Shown here: one piece after another, positions 1 to 6,734 of the stretch
How positions within the stretch are numbered: position 1 is the stretch's first letter
Layout of the letters: each line of letters starts with the position of its first letter
Virus record (IMG/VR): IMGVR_UViG_3300031837_000045
Location: 1-28,166 of that record
DNA from: a virus
Reading direction: 5' to 3' (one strand)
DNA: 28,166 bases
Program-made: the position numbers and the translations under genes
Notes under the pieces: model-generated
What the model saw: only the letters and a program-made list of their open reading frames with translations
Told to the model about the DNA's origin: nothing
Databases searched by the model: none

Positions 1-1730
1 ACCGCATTCGCCTCAACGATCTGCAGGCGCGTGGTCGAGGGGTTCGCGTAGAACAATGAGCCGTCGTACTCGACGCCGCCGGCCACCGCCGTGGTGTTCA
101 GCGTGCCGCTGGTCATCTTGATCGGCGTGATCGTCGTGCTGCCTGTGGCGAAGGTCGTCGGCGCATTGATATTTAGCACGTCCAGCGTGTTGCCTATGGT
201 CACCGTCCCCGTCGAGGTGCCTGTGTTCAGGCTGGTGTTGAAGTTGCTGCTGGAATTGAACGAGGCGACGCCTCCTGTTATCGTCTCGCCCAGGGAACCC
301 ACGACCTGTCCGGTCGCCGTGACGGTGCCGGAGTAGCTGACCTTGAATCGACTAGCGCCGTCCGCTTCCAGGTTCAACAGGTCACCGCTGGTGTGTGCGT
401 TGACGCCCAGGTAGGTGCCCGACGACCCCCATGTGGCTGAAGCCGTGGCGGCCGTGGGCTGCACAAGCAGGAGTGGGAAGTTGGTGGTTCCTGAGCCCGC
501 CGCGTAAACGGTGCCGGTCCACAGCGACGCGGGAAGAGACGCTGCACCAACTGTTGATACAGTGAAGGCGACCGAGGGGGATAGATAGTCGGTACTGGCA
601 GTCGCTGCGGTGTCCGCGCTGCCTGCGCCCGCTCCCTTGCGCAGCCCGGTAACGCTCGCTGGAAACCTGGTGTCGTTGCCCTGGGCAGCGGTATTCGACC
701 CGGTGCCGTACACCACGTCGGCGGTGATCGTACCGCTGCTGGTGACCGGCGTGCTGCCGACGCTGATCGTACCGCTGGGGCTCGACAGGCCCACACTGGT
801 GACCGATCCTCCCCCACTGCTCCCTGACGGGGTCTGCCATGTTGCATGCGCCGAATCGACAGCTTGCAGCACCTGGCCCGCAGTCGGCGCTGTAGCGGCG
901 CTGACATTGACAGCCGTAGTCGCTGAGTTCAGTGCGTTTGCTGCAGCGCTCGTGCCTGTCGTATTCGCCGCATTATTCGGGACGTCGCCCGAGACTAGCG
1001 CTGGTAATTGAGCATGCGGTAACGTTCCAGTGACCGATGTAGCGCCCAGAGCGAGAGGTGTCTGCCCCCATGCGGTCGAGGTAGTACCGATGGTGATTGC
1101 ACCGGATGTCGTCATGCGCCACGTCGAACCCGAGTAGATGGCGCCCAGTCGCACGAATTCCGTTACGAACTGGAAGGCCTGTGTCGTACCCGCATTGGGG
1201 TACCAGGGAGGGCGCGTCCAGGAACCGGACTGCATGATCCAGGGGCCGTTCTGTGAAGCCGTGGTCTGCGCAACGCACAGGACAATGGTTGTGCCTGCAG
1301 TACCCGCGACGCTATCGATGGTCTGCGCACCGCTGAGAGTCACGTTGCTCGCCGCGACGAGTCCGGCCGAGGGCTTTTCGTAGAGGCTCAGGCTCACGTC
1401 GGTCAGCGACGGGATCTCGGCCAGCTTGAGCTGAATGCCCGATGTCAGGCCGGCATAGCCGCTCGCCGCGTCCTTGTTCGCCGTCTGCTCGACGCCCGAG
1501 ACATCGGTCGCCGTCAGGCTCAGCGACAACTTCGCCGCGGAGGCGGGACAAGCGGTGGGCGACGCCGTCGAGCCCGTGCAGTTCCCGACGATGGTGTTCG
1601 CGGGCTGCGCGACGACGGCGGTGAGCGGGGTCGTTCCAGGGCGGATCGTCGCGCCGCTGATCGTGCCTGCTTGACCGAGCGCTACGAGGGGGAGGAACAG
1701 CGACAAAACGACGAGATATCGCATCTTCAT
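1..1730 (-). CDS. phage tail fibre protein, modular, C-terminus beyond the window
   Basis: The bottom-strand frame is open from ATG at 1730 to the window edge (576 codons), so the protein is longer. Residues 1-20 (MKMRYLVVLSLFLPLVALGQ) look like a Sec signal peptide. Residues about 122-218 hold a module often seen in phage tail fibres, built around NGPWIMQSGSWTRPPW and a VRLGAIYSGSTW strand. After that come Ser/Thr/Gly/Ala-rich segments of tail-fibre type: SVTSVGLSSPSGTISVGS, YGTGSNTAAQGNDTRF, TASTDYLSP. Such proteins form trimeric beta-rich fibres that bind the host surface; this last role is family knowledge. The signal peptide is odd for a virion protein assembled in the cytoplasm. No clear Shine-Dalgarno (SD) site precedes the ATG. 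Confidence 0.88.
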   Translation of the reverse strand, partial: MKMRYLVVLSLFLPLVALGQAGTISGATIRPGTTPLTAVVAQPANTIVGNCTGSTASPTACPASAAKLSLSLTATDVSGVEQTANKDAASGYAGLTSGIQLKLAEIPSLTDVSLSLYEKPSAGLVAASNVTLSGAQTIDSVAGTAGTTIVLCVAQTTASQNGPWIMQSGSWTRPPWYPNAGTTQAFQFVTEFVRLGAIYSGSTWRMTTSGAITIGTTSTAWGQTPLALGATSVTGTLPHAQLPALVSGDVPNNAANTTGTSAAANALNSATTAVNVSAATAPTAGQVLQAVDSAHATWQTPSGSSGGGSVTSVGLSSPSGTISVGSTPVTSSGTITADVVYGTGSNTAAQGNDTRFPASVTGLRKGAGAGSADTAATASTDYLSPSVAFTVSTVGAASLPASLWTGTVYAAGSGTTNFPLLLVQPTAATASATWGSSGTYLGVNAHTSGDLLNLEADGASRFKVSYSGTVTATGQVVGSLGETITGGVASFNSSSNFNTSLNTGTSTGTVTIGNTLDVLNINAPTTFATGSTTITPIKMTSGTLNTTAVAGGVEYDGSLFYANPSTTRLQIVEANA

Positions 1731-1766
1731 GGAGGTTCGGCCCAGATCGACGGCGGGTGTGGGCCG

Positions 1767-1796
1767 ATTGTACGCGCTGAAGGTGCTGCGCGTCAG
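1767..1796 (-). promoter_or_regulatory. sigma70-like promoter for the tail fibre gene
   Basis: On the bottom strand CTGACG (1796-1791), an 18-bp spacer and TACAAT (1772-1767) precede the tail-fibre start by about 30 nt. The -10 box matches consensus at 5 of 6 positions and the -35 box at 4 of 6. It overlaps the end of the upstream gene by a few bases, so the fibre gene may be expressed apart from that operon. Confidence 0.5.
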
Positions 1797-2029
1797 CCCG
1801 CGAGCGGCAGGATATCCAGCTTGCTGATGACGCATGGATAGCCGATCAGGAACTGTGTCAACGTCGTCACGTCCTGGAAGACGCGGACGCGGCGCTCGAA
1901 CCGCTCGATCACGTAGCCGGGGAGCGTGTCCTGCGACTCGTGGTTGAAGTCCTGCAGGTAGAAGCGCTGCTGCGTGGCCGTAACCTGCTCGCAGATGACG
2001 TCGGCCTGGACGTAGGTGCGCGTGCTCAT
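1793..2029 (-). CDS. small phage protein, 78 aa, unknown function
   Basis: I chose ATG at 2029 because it overlaps the stop of the upstream gene as ATGA; a longer reading adds only shadow sequence. The protein (MSTRTYVQADVICEQ...) has no motif I recognise. It contains an Arg/Glu-rich middle and a C-terminus ending in a short hydrophobic, structured-looking stretch (TQFLIGYPCVISKLDILPL). It is the last gene of the five-gene leftward operon that begins with the RHH regulator at 3036 and lies just before the tail fibre. Translation is probably coupled to the gene upstream. A virion or fibre-assembly role is possible from position only. Confidence 0.7.
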   Translation of the reverse strand: MSTRTYVQADVICEQVTATQQRFYLQDFNHESQDTLPGYVIERFERRVRVFQDVTTLTQFLIGYPCVISKLDILPLAG

Positions 2030-2304
2030 GTCTCGATCTGTCCTAGGCCCAGCCGACTGCGCAGCTCGGTGATCTCCTGGTTGAGGCATTCCACCTCTTT
2101 CTTCATCCGGGTCATCAGGACGTCGATGCCGTTAGGCACCGTCTTCGCGCGTTCACGTTGGACGCCGTAAAGCGTCAGCGTCTGGAACGCCCTGTCTATA
2201 TGGTCGGTGGTCTGCTGGGACAGCAGGAAGTTGAACACCTCCTGATCAGCTTTCGACAGTCGGCTAATGAAGTCCGGAACACGGCGTGCTGGGTCACCGT
2301 TCAC
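2026..2304 (-). CDS. small phage protein, 92 aa, with predicted C-terminal coiled coil
   Basis: The start is GTG at 2304, overlapping the upstream stop as GTGA. The longer ATG-initiated reading is a shadow of the upstream gene. Residues from about 60 on (LMTRMKKEVECLNQEITELR) look like a short coiled coil, after an acidic-basic helix-rich region containing DQEVFNFLLSQQTTDHIDRA. Function is unknown. Membership in a start/stop-coupled operon supports it being real. Confidence 0.7.
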   Translation of the reverse strand: MNGDPARRVPDFISRLSKADQEVFNFLLSQQTTDHIDRAFQTLTLYGVQRERAKTVPNGIDVLMTRMKKEVECLNQEITELRSRLGLGQIET

Positions 2305-2561
2305 TCCGGCACCTCGCCGACGCCCAGCGCCACGACGGGATGCGCGACGCCGCAAACCCACAGCTTGATCGGCGCCCCGGCGATGATCGCTTTCAGTTCC
2401 TCGGGCGACGGTTCCCACAGACTGATCATGTACTTGACGCCCGTCGACGGCTCCTCGTAATCGAGGATCGGCAGACCGACGCACGGGCCGTTCTCGGCGT
2501 CGTCCCAGTCGGTGGGTTTACCGAGGACGCGGGTGGCGTTGCGGATGTGTTTGGGGATCAT
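2301..2561 (-). CDS. small phage protein, 86 aa, unknown function
   Basis: ATG at 2561 overlaps the stop of the DUF3850-like gene as ATGA, which decides the start over an upstream alternative. The product begins MIPKHIRNATRVLGKPTDWD and includes GPCVGLPILDYEEPSTGVKY and WEPSPEELKAIIAGAPIKLW. The PSPEEL...AG.PI.L pattern recalls small phage proteins that describe or modify a surface-exposed beta fold, but I cannot name the family. It is the fourth gene from the tail fibre in the leftward operon. Confidence 0.7.
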   Translation of the reverse strand: MIPKHIRNATRVLGKPTDWDDAENGPCVGLPILDYEEPSTGVKYMISLWEPSPEELKAIIAGAPIKLWVCGVAHPVVALGVGEVPE

Positions 2562-2833
2562 CGCTCCGTCCCGAACGGCTGATAAGCTGAGGTGGTGTGG
2601 ATCGACATCACACAAACATCAGGCTGGAGCGCCCATGATTCGCCGCGCAGCACATACATAACCGTGCATAGTAGATGTCGCCCCGTATAGCGATCTCGCG
2701 TGATGTCGTACTCGCGCAGAAATAACTCATCGTCTTTCTTGAAGCCCCGATCATCCTTGCGCACCTCGAAGCGCTTGAGACCGTCGATGATCGGCTGGAA
2801 ATACTCGGGCCAGCATTTGAGTTCGTGTCTCAC
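2558..2833 (-). CDS. DUF3850 (ASCH/PUA-like) domain protein
   Basis: GTG at 2833 overlaps the upstream stop as GTGA. The 91-aa product starts HELKCWPEYFQPIIDGLKRF after two residues, then EVRKDDRGFKKDDELFLREY and a YTGR...YVLRG segment. This is the arrangement of DUF3850, a small domain related to the ASCH/PUA-like RNA-binding fold and common in phages. The conserved HELK, F.E.RK.DR and L.EYD signatures are all present, so the domain appears complete. A role in RNA or modified-nucleotide recognition is family-level inference. It is in the operon of the RHH regulator. Confidence 0.85.
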   Translation of the reverse strand: MRHELKCWPEYFQPIIDGLKRFEVRKDDRGFKKDDELFLREYDITRDRYTGRHLLCTVMYVLRGESWALQPDVCVMSIHTTSAYQPFGTER

Positions 2834-3036
2834 GGCAATACGATCTCCCTCTGTGTGTTGTGCTTCGTGTGAATGATCAGCCTGCCACCGCTGCACTTCG
2901 CCGCCTGCGCGACCTGGTATAGAGCGATCGCACGCCGCACCACGTCGCTGCGGCTCGGCGCGCCGCTGGATTCCTTCAGATCGTCGATCTGGCCAACAAG
3001 TTTTGCATCGAATCGGAAGCTGGTTGGTTCGCTCAT
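2830..3036 (-). CDS. ribbon-helix-helix (CopG/Arc-like) transcriptional regulator
   Basis: The 68-aa product MSEPTSFRFDAKLVGQ...SRSDVVRRAIALYQVAQ has the short beta strand (TSFRFDAKL), helix, turn (SGAPSRSDV) and second helix of RHH DNA-binding proteins, which act as dimers on inverted repeats. I prefer ATG at 3036 to GTG at 3054 because a promoter -10 box ends only 7 nt before it. It heads the leftward operon to the tail fibre. The perfect inverted repeat at 3041-3071, covering its own promoter, suggests autoregulation. Confidence 0.82.
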   Translation of the reverse strand: MSEPTSFRFDAKLVGQIDDLKESSGAPSRSDVVRRAIALYQVAQAAKCSGGRLIIHTKHNTQREIVLP

Positions 3037-3040
3037 GGCC

Positions 3041-3073
3041 GCAAGTGTAGTCACAAATGCGCTACACTTGCAA
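3041..3073 (-). promoter_or_regulatory. RHH promoter embedded in a perfect 10-bp inverted repeat (operator)
   Basis: GCAAGTGTAG (3041-3050) and CTACACTTGC (3062-3071) form a perfect inverted repeat with an 11-bp spacer, so centres are 21 bp (two helical turns) apart. Leftward -35 TTGCAA (3073-3068), an 18-bp spacer and -10 TACACT (3049-3044) coincide with the two arms. Binding of the RHH product would block RNA polymerase. The predicted transcript starts at or beside ATG 3036. Confidence 0.65.
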
Positions 3074-3186
3074 GCGAAACGACAGTATGCTCTAATCCCT
3101 CACAGAGATGCCCATGCGCCGCGCAGCGACACGGCGAACAGGTACGAAGTGAACAAACCCTTCCATGCTACCGATGAGGCATCTCC

Positions 3187-3474
3187 ATGACTGTTCGCGC
3201 GAAAGTTGTTTGCGGCTCCAAGACCCTCTGCGCCCACCAGAAAGCCGACGGCTCGACCGTCGAGGCCGCCACCGTCAACTTCTACGGCGTCCACAAGGGC
3301 GTCTACAACGAAGCGGGCCATCAGATCCCGGGCAACGCCTACAAGGAGAACGAGATTTTCGGCGAGTATTCGCCCAACGTCTCGTTCAGCATGTACATCA
3401 CCAATCCCGATGCGCACAAGCAGTTCGAGCAGGGCGGCTTCTACTACGTCGACTTCTCGCAGGCGCCGGAGTGA
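3187..3474 (+). CDS. conserved hypothetical phage protein, 95 aa
   Basis: ATG at 3187 has GAGG about 7 nt upstream. The product starts MTVRAKVVCGSKT and ends GGFYYVDFSQAPE. A basic first strand, an N/E/N/F.G.Y middle and a C-terminal F..G..YYVDF motif are features of a small family I have seen in many tailed phages, without known function. It is the first gene of a two-gene rightward unit placed between two leftward operons. No promoter is obvious beyond the AT-richer 3070-3150 stretch. Confidence 0.72.
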   Translation: MTVRAKVVCGSKTLCAHQKADGSTVEAATVNFYGVHKGVYNEAGHQIPGNAYKENEIFGEYSPNVSFSMYITNPDAHKQFEQGGFYYVDFSQAPE

Positions 3475-3491
3475 GCGAAGGCGTAAACGCA

Positions 3492-3674
3492 ATGGGCTGT
3501 CCGGTATGCCCGCGCTGCGGCGATAGCGGCTGGTTTGGATTTTGCGGGGCTGCGGTGAAGTGTCCCTGCAAGAAACGCGGACCGGACCTATCGTTCATGA
3601 CCAAAGAATGGCTACGAAAGCATCTTGAACGCGATGATGCCCTGGGCATATCAGAGCCTGAAAGCGTGCCGTAA
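3492..3674 (+). CDS. small zinc-ribbon-like protein, 60 aa
   Basis: The frame overlaps the previous stop through GTG 3471, but ATG 3492 has a better-placed GAAGG and is chosen. The product MGCPVCPRCGDSGWFGFCGA...KCPCKKRG has CxxC, a single Cys and a CxC, resembling a DnaJ-type or rubredoxin-like zinc site. The C-terminal half (SFMTKEWLRKHLERDD) is helical and charged. Function is unknown. A strong hairpin follows directly. Confidence 0.6.
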   Translation: MGCPVCPRCGDSGWFGFCGAAVKCPCKKRGPDLSFMTKEWLRKHLERDDALGISEPESVP

Positions 3675-3715
3675 CGAGAGCCCCGCAAAGGCGCTTCTTC
3701 CTCGCGGGGCTCTCG
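3675..3715 (+). terminator. hairpin terminator between converging units
   Basis: CGAGAGCCCCGC (3675-3686) pairs perfectly with GCGGGGCTCTCG (3704-3715), giving a 12-bp stem with a 17-nt loop one base after the rightward stop. Only a short CTTT follows, so strength as a rho-independent terminator is uncertain. It separates the rightward pair from the leftward operon ending at 3781. Confidence 0.6.
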
Positions 3716-3780
3716 GCTTTGGGGCAGCATGCCCGCTGCCCACACTGCTCTGTCAAAACGGACTGTGTTCGATCTCTTCA

Positions 3781-4308
3781 TCATAGCCCAAACACCTTGC
3801 GCGCTTCCTGATCGGCCTTCATCCAGTTCTTGATGTCCGCCTTGAACTCGGCGCACGACGCAGGATCTTCCAGCGCGGCGCTCATCCAGGAACCGAGTTT
3901 GTCGTTGGCGAGCAGAAGATCGCGGACAGCGAACTCGCGCTCCGACAAGCGTTGGTTACTTGACTTGTCCTCGGACAAGTCGAAGTTGCCGTAGTGCAAC
4001 TTCTGCCACTCAACTTCTTCCTCTGGAGTGCGGGGTAAGTAACCCTTGAAGCTGCCGTTGTTGTTGAAGCGGCTCCGGCACGAATCCAGCGTCTTGTCGT
4101 CCCTCTTCGCCCACTCCTGTTCCTCCGCGTGCAGCAGCGCAATCATCTCCGGGTCGCCCGTTCCCGCAGGGCACATGCTGTGCAGCACGCACTTCTCTTC
4201 GACCTGATCGCATGGCGGCAGCTCGAACCTCAATGGGCACACCACGAGCCTATGCTTCGGACAGGCATTCGGCGTCGGGCACTCGGTGTTGGTGCGCGTG
4301 CAGATCAT
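3781..4308 (-). CDS. hypothetical protein, 175 aa, Cys-rich N-terminus
   Basis: ATG at 4308 overlaps the upstream stop as ATGA; the longer reading from 4569 is a shadow of that gene. The first about 50 residues hold seven cysteines (CTRTNTECPTPNACPK..., VVCPL, PPCDQVEEKC, HSMCPAG) and may bind zinc. The rest is hydrophilic and helical, with Trp-rich patches (EEQEWAKRDDK, EEEVEWQKLHYGNFDL) and a C-terminal ...KNWMKADQEARKVFGL. I do not recognise the family. It is the last gene of the leftward HNH-operon. Confidence 0.72.
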   Translation of the reverse strand: MICTRTNTECPTPNACPKHRLVVCPLRFELPPCDQVEEKCVLHSMCPAGTGDPEMIALLHAEEQEWAKRDDKTLDSCRSRFNNNGSFKGYLPRTPEEEVEWQKLHYGNFDLSEDKSSNQRLSEREFAVRDLLLANDKLGSWMSAALEDPASCAEFKADIKNWMKADQEARKVFGL

Positions 4309-4604
4309 TGACCGGGATACCGATTCAGCAACACACAGATTGAATCGACCATCGTCATGGTGGCGATGCGCAGGAAGTAGATTGACTGGACATCGGTGCG
4401 AACCGAGGTAACGGCGTAGACCGCCATGTCGGTGTTCTCTGTGGCGACATTCCTGGGCGAGTACTGCGGGTCGAAATCGATGGATACTGGCTTTGGCACA
4501 CGCAGCGCAACCATCTGATACCGCTTGTCCGCGACGTATCGCTGCCCATCCAGCGGACCACCGACGCATAGCATGCGGATCTCGTGTTCGTTGGGCATCG
4601 ACAC
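4305..4604 (-). CDS. conserved hypothetical phage protein, 99 aa
   Basis: GTG at 4604 is preceded by AAGGTG at 7 nt; ATG at 4598 is an alternative two codons in. The sequence includes the GGPLDGQRY signature, which I know from many small phage proteins, then R..Y.MV.L.VP and a YAVTSVRTDVQSIYFLRIAT strand-rich C-terminus. Function is unknown. It lies one base after the 4606 gene and overlaps 3781-4308 by ATGA. Confidence 0.75.
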   Translation of the reverse strand: MSMPNEHEIRMLCVGGPLDGQRYVADKRYQMVALRVPKPVSIDFDPQYSPRNVATENTDMAVYAVTSVRTDVQSIYFLRIATMTMVDSICVLLNRYPGQ

Positions 4605-4605
4605 G

Positions 4606-4872
4606 TCAGATCACCTTCACCAGGCGCACGCTCGGCCCCTGCTCCGCATGCCACTTGACGTGCACCATCTCATCCTCCACACGAATGTGCAACTCGTCGA
4701 TGTTGCGGCCGACGTGCTGCATGAGGGTCTTGGCGTGCAGATTGAGGTCGCGCACTTTCTCGTCGCGGCGGCGCTTCAACGCGCTGATATTCTCGTCCAT
4801 CGCGTTCAGTTCAGCAGTGATCGCGGCGTACTCCTTCGCGGCTACGCGCATCTCGTCGTCTCTTTCGCTCAT
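4606..4872 (-). CDS. predicted coiled-coil protein, 88 aa
   Basis: ATG at 4872 with AAGGA about 10 nt upstream. Residues about 5-60 (MRVAAKEYAAITAELNAMDE, ISALKRRRDEKVRDLN) form a long charged helix likely to coil. The C-terminal 25 residues (VEDEMVHVKWHAEQGPSVRL) look like a short beta unit. Unknown function, second-to-third position in the leftward operon. Confidence 0.7.
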   Translation of the reverse strand: MSERDDEMRVAAKEYAAITAELNAMDENISALKRRRDEKVRDLNLHAKTLMQHVGRNIDELHIRVEDEMVHVKWHAEQGPSVRLVKVI

Positions 4873-4887
4873 CTTGATCGGTATCCT

Positions 4888-5157
4888 TCAGTTTGTTGGT
4901 TTGGACAGAGGTCCAATGAACAGCCCTTCGCAGTCCACCGTGTCGTACGTCATGTCCATGCCCGTCACGGTGATGTAGGCTCTCCCCATGCTGCCGTCGT
5001 GGAAGACGATGTGCCAGTTGTCCGGCTTGCGTCCTTCGATTGAGCCCTTGAACCAGTAGTAGCCGTCGGTGGTCGGAGCGCGCTTGGCCTTCAGCACCTC
5101 ATCGCCGACGCGGAACTGAGGTAATAGTAGGTCGCGGACTTGGTCTTCGGCGGTCAC
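4888..5157 (-). CDS. small phage protein, 89 aa, unknown function
   Basis: GTG at 5157 overlaps the upstream stop as GTGA and has GGAG 8 nt upstream, which favours it over GTG at 5163. The product has FRVGDEVLKAKRAP and YYWFKGSIEGRKPDNWHIVF, followed by YITVTGMDMTYDTVD. A VGDEV start followed by W.KG.I.....W.V.F suggests a small SH3-like or Tudor-like barrel; that is inference from strand pattern only. Confidence 0.7.
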   Translation of the reverse strand: MTAEDQVRDLLLPQFRVGDEVLKAKRAPTTDGYYWFKGSIEGRKPDNWHIVFHDGSMGRAYITVTGMDMTYDTVDCEGLFIGPLSKPTN

Positions 5158-5462
5158 TTCCACTTCTCCACCGTCGCCTTATACCCGTGAGTACCGACCG
5201 CGTCCAGGTCGGTGATCGGCTTGCGCTGAGCGATATTCGCCGGCACCAACTCGTCGAATATCCAGTTGTCGTTCTTGCCGCAGGTCTTGATCGCCGCGAC
5301 GCCGGTCGTGCAGACGTCTGCTGGCCTCCAGGTGCAGCCACAGGGGCAGGCGTGGCTTTTGTGGTCGGGGTTACTCCACCCTTTCGCCTCATCCGGCGCG
5401 TCGATGTGTTGACGGCCACAGTTCGGGCAGTAGAGGATCATGGGAATGGGGGTTTCGGACAT
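5154..5462 (-). CDS. conserved phage zinc-ribbon protein, 102 aa
   Basis: ATG at 5462 has an excellent AAAGGAG 8 nt upstream, so the upstream in-frame start is rejected. The N-terminal half reads ILYCPNCGRQHIDAPDE, HKSHACPCGCTWRPADV and TGVAAI: a CxxC...CxC zinc ribbon followed by the W-R-P-A-D-V-x-T-x-G-V-A-A-I block. This signature is widespread in small phage proteins of beta- and gammaproteobacterial hosts; its function is not known. The C-terminal 40 residues (NDNWIFDELVPANIAQRKPI) are not part of the core I recognise. Confidence 0.83.
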   Translation of the reverse strand: MSETPIPMILYCPNCGRQHIDAPDEAKGWSNPDHKSHACPCGCTWRPADVCTTGVAAIKTCGKNDNWIFDELVPANIAQRKPITDLDAVGTHGYKATVEKWK

Positions 5463-5534
5463 CAACTTTGCTCCTTTTTCCTTTTCTGAGTGCGTCCCTG
5501 ACGATCTCTTCGTGATCGCCACGTCCGCACTGGC

Positions 5535-5563
5535 AAAATAACACTAAAAATCCGGTTTTTCAA
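5535..5563 (-). promoter_or_regulatory. sigma70-like leftward promoter
   Basis: Bottom-strand TTGAAA (5563-5558), a 17-bp spacer and TATTTT (5540-5535) lie between the HNH gene and the zinc-ribbon gene. Boxes match consensus at 5 and 4 positions. Transcription would start near 5528, giving the operon 5462-3781 a promoter independent of the HNH gene. Confidence 0.55.
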
Positions 5564-5913
5564 CGACCGTTCATCATTTTGTTCTGCCGAACGACCTCTT
5601 CCGCATGCCGCCGAGCCCGATCAATCTTGTTGGGGTCGTACTTATTGCCGAAATTGCAGTTTTTTCGCGCCTCGTGGTACGACTCGATCATCTCAAAGAC
5701 CTTTGAGTCTCTGCCGTAGTACGCAATGTCGTCCGCCTTCGCATTGTTGTCGTCCAGGCAGAGTGTCTGGACGTTGACGTCGTAGCTATGACCGCCTTTC
5801 GCCTGCGGAATCACATGGTCCATCGTCAGGTTCGCACGCGATCCGCACTTCAGGCAGCGGTGACCGTCCCGTTCGAGGATTCGGCGGCGCTGGGTGGCGG
5901 TGATGGAGGACAT
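5560..5913 (-). CDS. HNH endonuclease, possibly with altered metal site
   Basis: The 117-aa protein contains RRRILERDGHRCLKCGSRAN, then LTMDHVIPQAKGGHSYDVN and QTLCLDDNNAK, the order of an HNH nuclease (DH...N...N/H) with a structural zinc pair. The first CxxC is intact, but the usual second pair (LCxxCN) reads LCLDDN, so one zinc ligand is replaced. The D-H and N residues of the active site are present. Phage HNH proteins act in homing, recombination or packaging; no intron or terminase partner is next to it. ATG at 5913 lacks an SD site, and a -10 box lies 8 nt upstream. Confidence 0.85.
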   Translation of the reverse strand: MSSITATQRRRILERDGHRCLKCGSRANLTMDHVIPQAKGGHSYDVNVQTLCLDDNNAKADDIAYYGRDSKVFEMIESYHEARKNCNFGNKYDPNKIDRARRHAEEVVRQNKMMNGR

Positions 5914-5921
5914 GGGACGAG

Positions 5922-5961
5922 ATTATCACGGCTTGCATCGGTAATCAATTGCCTGTATAAC
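5922..5961. promoter_or_regulatory. overlapping divergent promoters for HNH and HTH genes
   Basis: Rightward: TTGCAT (5933-5938), 17 bp, TATAAC (5956-5961), then 8 nt to ATG 5970. Leftward: GATAAT (5927-5922), 8 nt to ATG 5913, with only a poor -35 (TTGATT at 15 bp). The two promoters overlap, so one regulator bound between them could switch direction. Both mRNAs are predicted to be leaderless. Confidence 0.6.
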
Positions 5962-5969
5962 GTTCCCTC

Positions 5970-6164
5970 ATGAACCTTGAAACACTTGTTGCCCAGTTGA
6001 AGAGGCGCTGCGCTGGCAGCAACCAGAAGGTGGTCGCCGCGGAGATGGGCATCAGCAACAACTACCTGAGTGTGGTCCTGCGCGGCAAGCTGGAGCCGGG
6101 ACCGAAGATCCTCGACGCGTTGGGGCTCGAAAAACGTGTTTCCTACGTGGAGAAGAAGGCGTGA
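5970..6164 (+). CDS. small helix-turn-helix DNA-binding protein (Cro/XRE-like)
   Basis: The 64-aa product has a compact HTH: SNQKVVAAEMGISNNYLSVV followed by LRGKLEPGPKILDALGLEKR. The A-A-E-M-G-I-S-x-x-Y-L-S turn and the PG.KILDALG tail are typical of small phage regulators of this kind. There is no C-terminal oligomerisation or peptidase domain, so it is not a full CI-type repressor. It is the first gene of a long rightward train ending at 8490, and its promoter places the transcript start at the ATG. It is one candidate for the regulator of the shared operators described elsewhere, but no direct link is seen. Confidence 0.85.
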   Translation: MNLETLVAQLKRRCAGSNQKVVAAEMGISNNYLSVVLRGKLEPGPKILDALGLEKRVSYVEKKA

Positions 6165-6271
6165 CCAGCGACCGTCAAGCCCATTACCCCTTCCTCCTCA
6201 AGCACCCCTTCGTCGCCGGCATCCTGTGCGGCCTCGTGATCGAACTGGTCTATCGGTGGTGTACGTCATGA
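6161..6271 (+). CDS. 36-aa predicted membrane protein
   Basis: GTG at 6161 overlaps the HTH stop as GTGA and the frame ends by ATGA overlap with the next gene. The product has one hydrophobic segment (FVAGILCGLVIELVY) after a basic-aromatic N-terminus. Function unknown; size and coupling fit a small phage inner-membrane protein. Confidence 0.6.
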   Translation: MTSDRQAHYPFLLKHPFVAGILCGLVIELVYRWCTS

Positions 6272-6549
6272 CAGCCTCCGTCAAAGCCCTGTCTTCCCGC
6301 ATGAAGACCCTCCTCGCTCAGTACGCCAAGACCTACACGCCCGGCAAGCCCATGCACAACGTCACGCTCGACGCGACGCACGGCATCCTTACCGATGCGC
6401 AGGACGTCATCGGGCAGCAGTCGGACCTGATCTCGCACATGTCCTCGTGCGCCGACTGCGCCGACGATATGGGATCGTGTCAGGTAGCGCAGGGGTTCAT
6501 GACGGCGCTTTATCCGGAGGGGTTGCGAGACGCAGGATCTTCGGCGTGA
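6268..6549 (+). CDS. small phage protein, 93 aa, unknown function
   Basis: ATG at 6268 (ATGA overlap) is chosen over an upstream start that only adds shadow sequence. The product begins MTASVKALSSRMKTLLAQYA, is mostly helical, and has a Cys cluster (SSCADCADDMGSC) near residues 59-70. I cannot assign a family. Third gene of the HTH-led train. Confidence 0.65.
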   Translation: MTASVKALSSRMKTLLAQYAKTYTPGKPMHNVTLDATHGILTDAQDVIGQQSDLISHMSSCADCADDMGSCQVAQGFMTALYPEGLRDAGSSA

Positions 6550-6734
6550 CTTCCCAGACTGTCACCGTCATCGTCGATGGTAAGCCGCAGCAGCGCGAGA
6601 TCGACCACATCTCATACGAGCAGGACATGAGCCGTGATCATCGCTGGCCGGAGGAGTTTCCGGTGCTGTATAAGGGCGAGAAGCTGGTGCGGACTATAAC
6701 GGGGGAGATGATCATCGTGAGGACGGGCGAGTGA
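6546..6734 (+). CDS. small phage protein, 62 aa, ubiquitin-like strand pattern
   Basis: GTG at 6546 overlaps the previous stop as GTGA, with AGGA 8 nt upstream. The sequence TSQTVTVIVDGKPQQREIDH, ISYEQ, P.EFPVLYKGEKLVRTITGE is strand-rich. The pattern V.VDG....EID.ISYE......... VLY is familiar from a beta-grasp-like phage protein with an [IV]DG...V....[IV]SYE core; assignment is tentative. Coupled by GTGA to the next gene. Confidence 0.65.
   Translation: MTSQTVTVIVDGKPQQREIDHISYEQDMSRDHRWPEEFPVLYKGEKLVRTITGEMIIVRTGE

Noticed and set aside
91-1673. Several rightward and leftward ORFs inside the tail-fibre gene
   Set aside because: The single leftward frame from 1730 stays open to the edge and reads as a coherent tail fibre; the others are shadows.
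3751-3763. TGTCAAAACGGAC, similar to the operator
   Set aside because: It has an inserted base and lies between convergent gene ends with no promoter, so it is probably chance.
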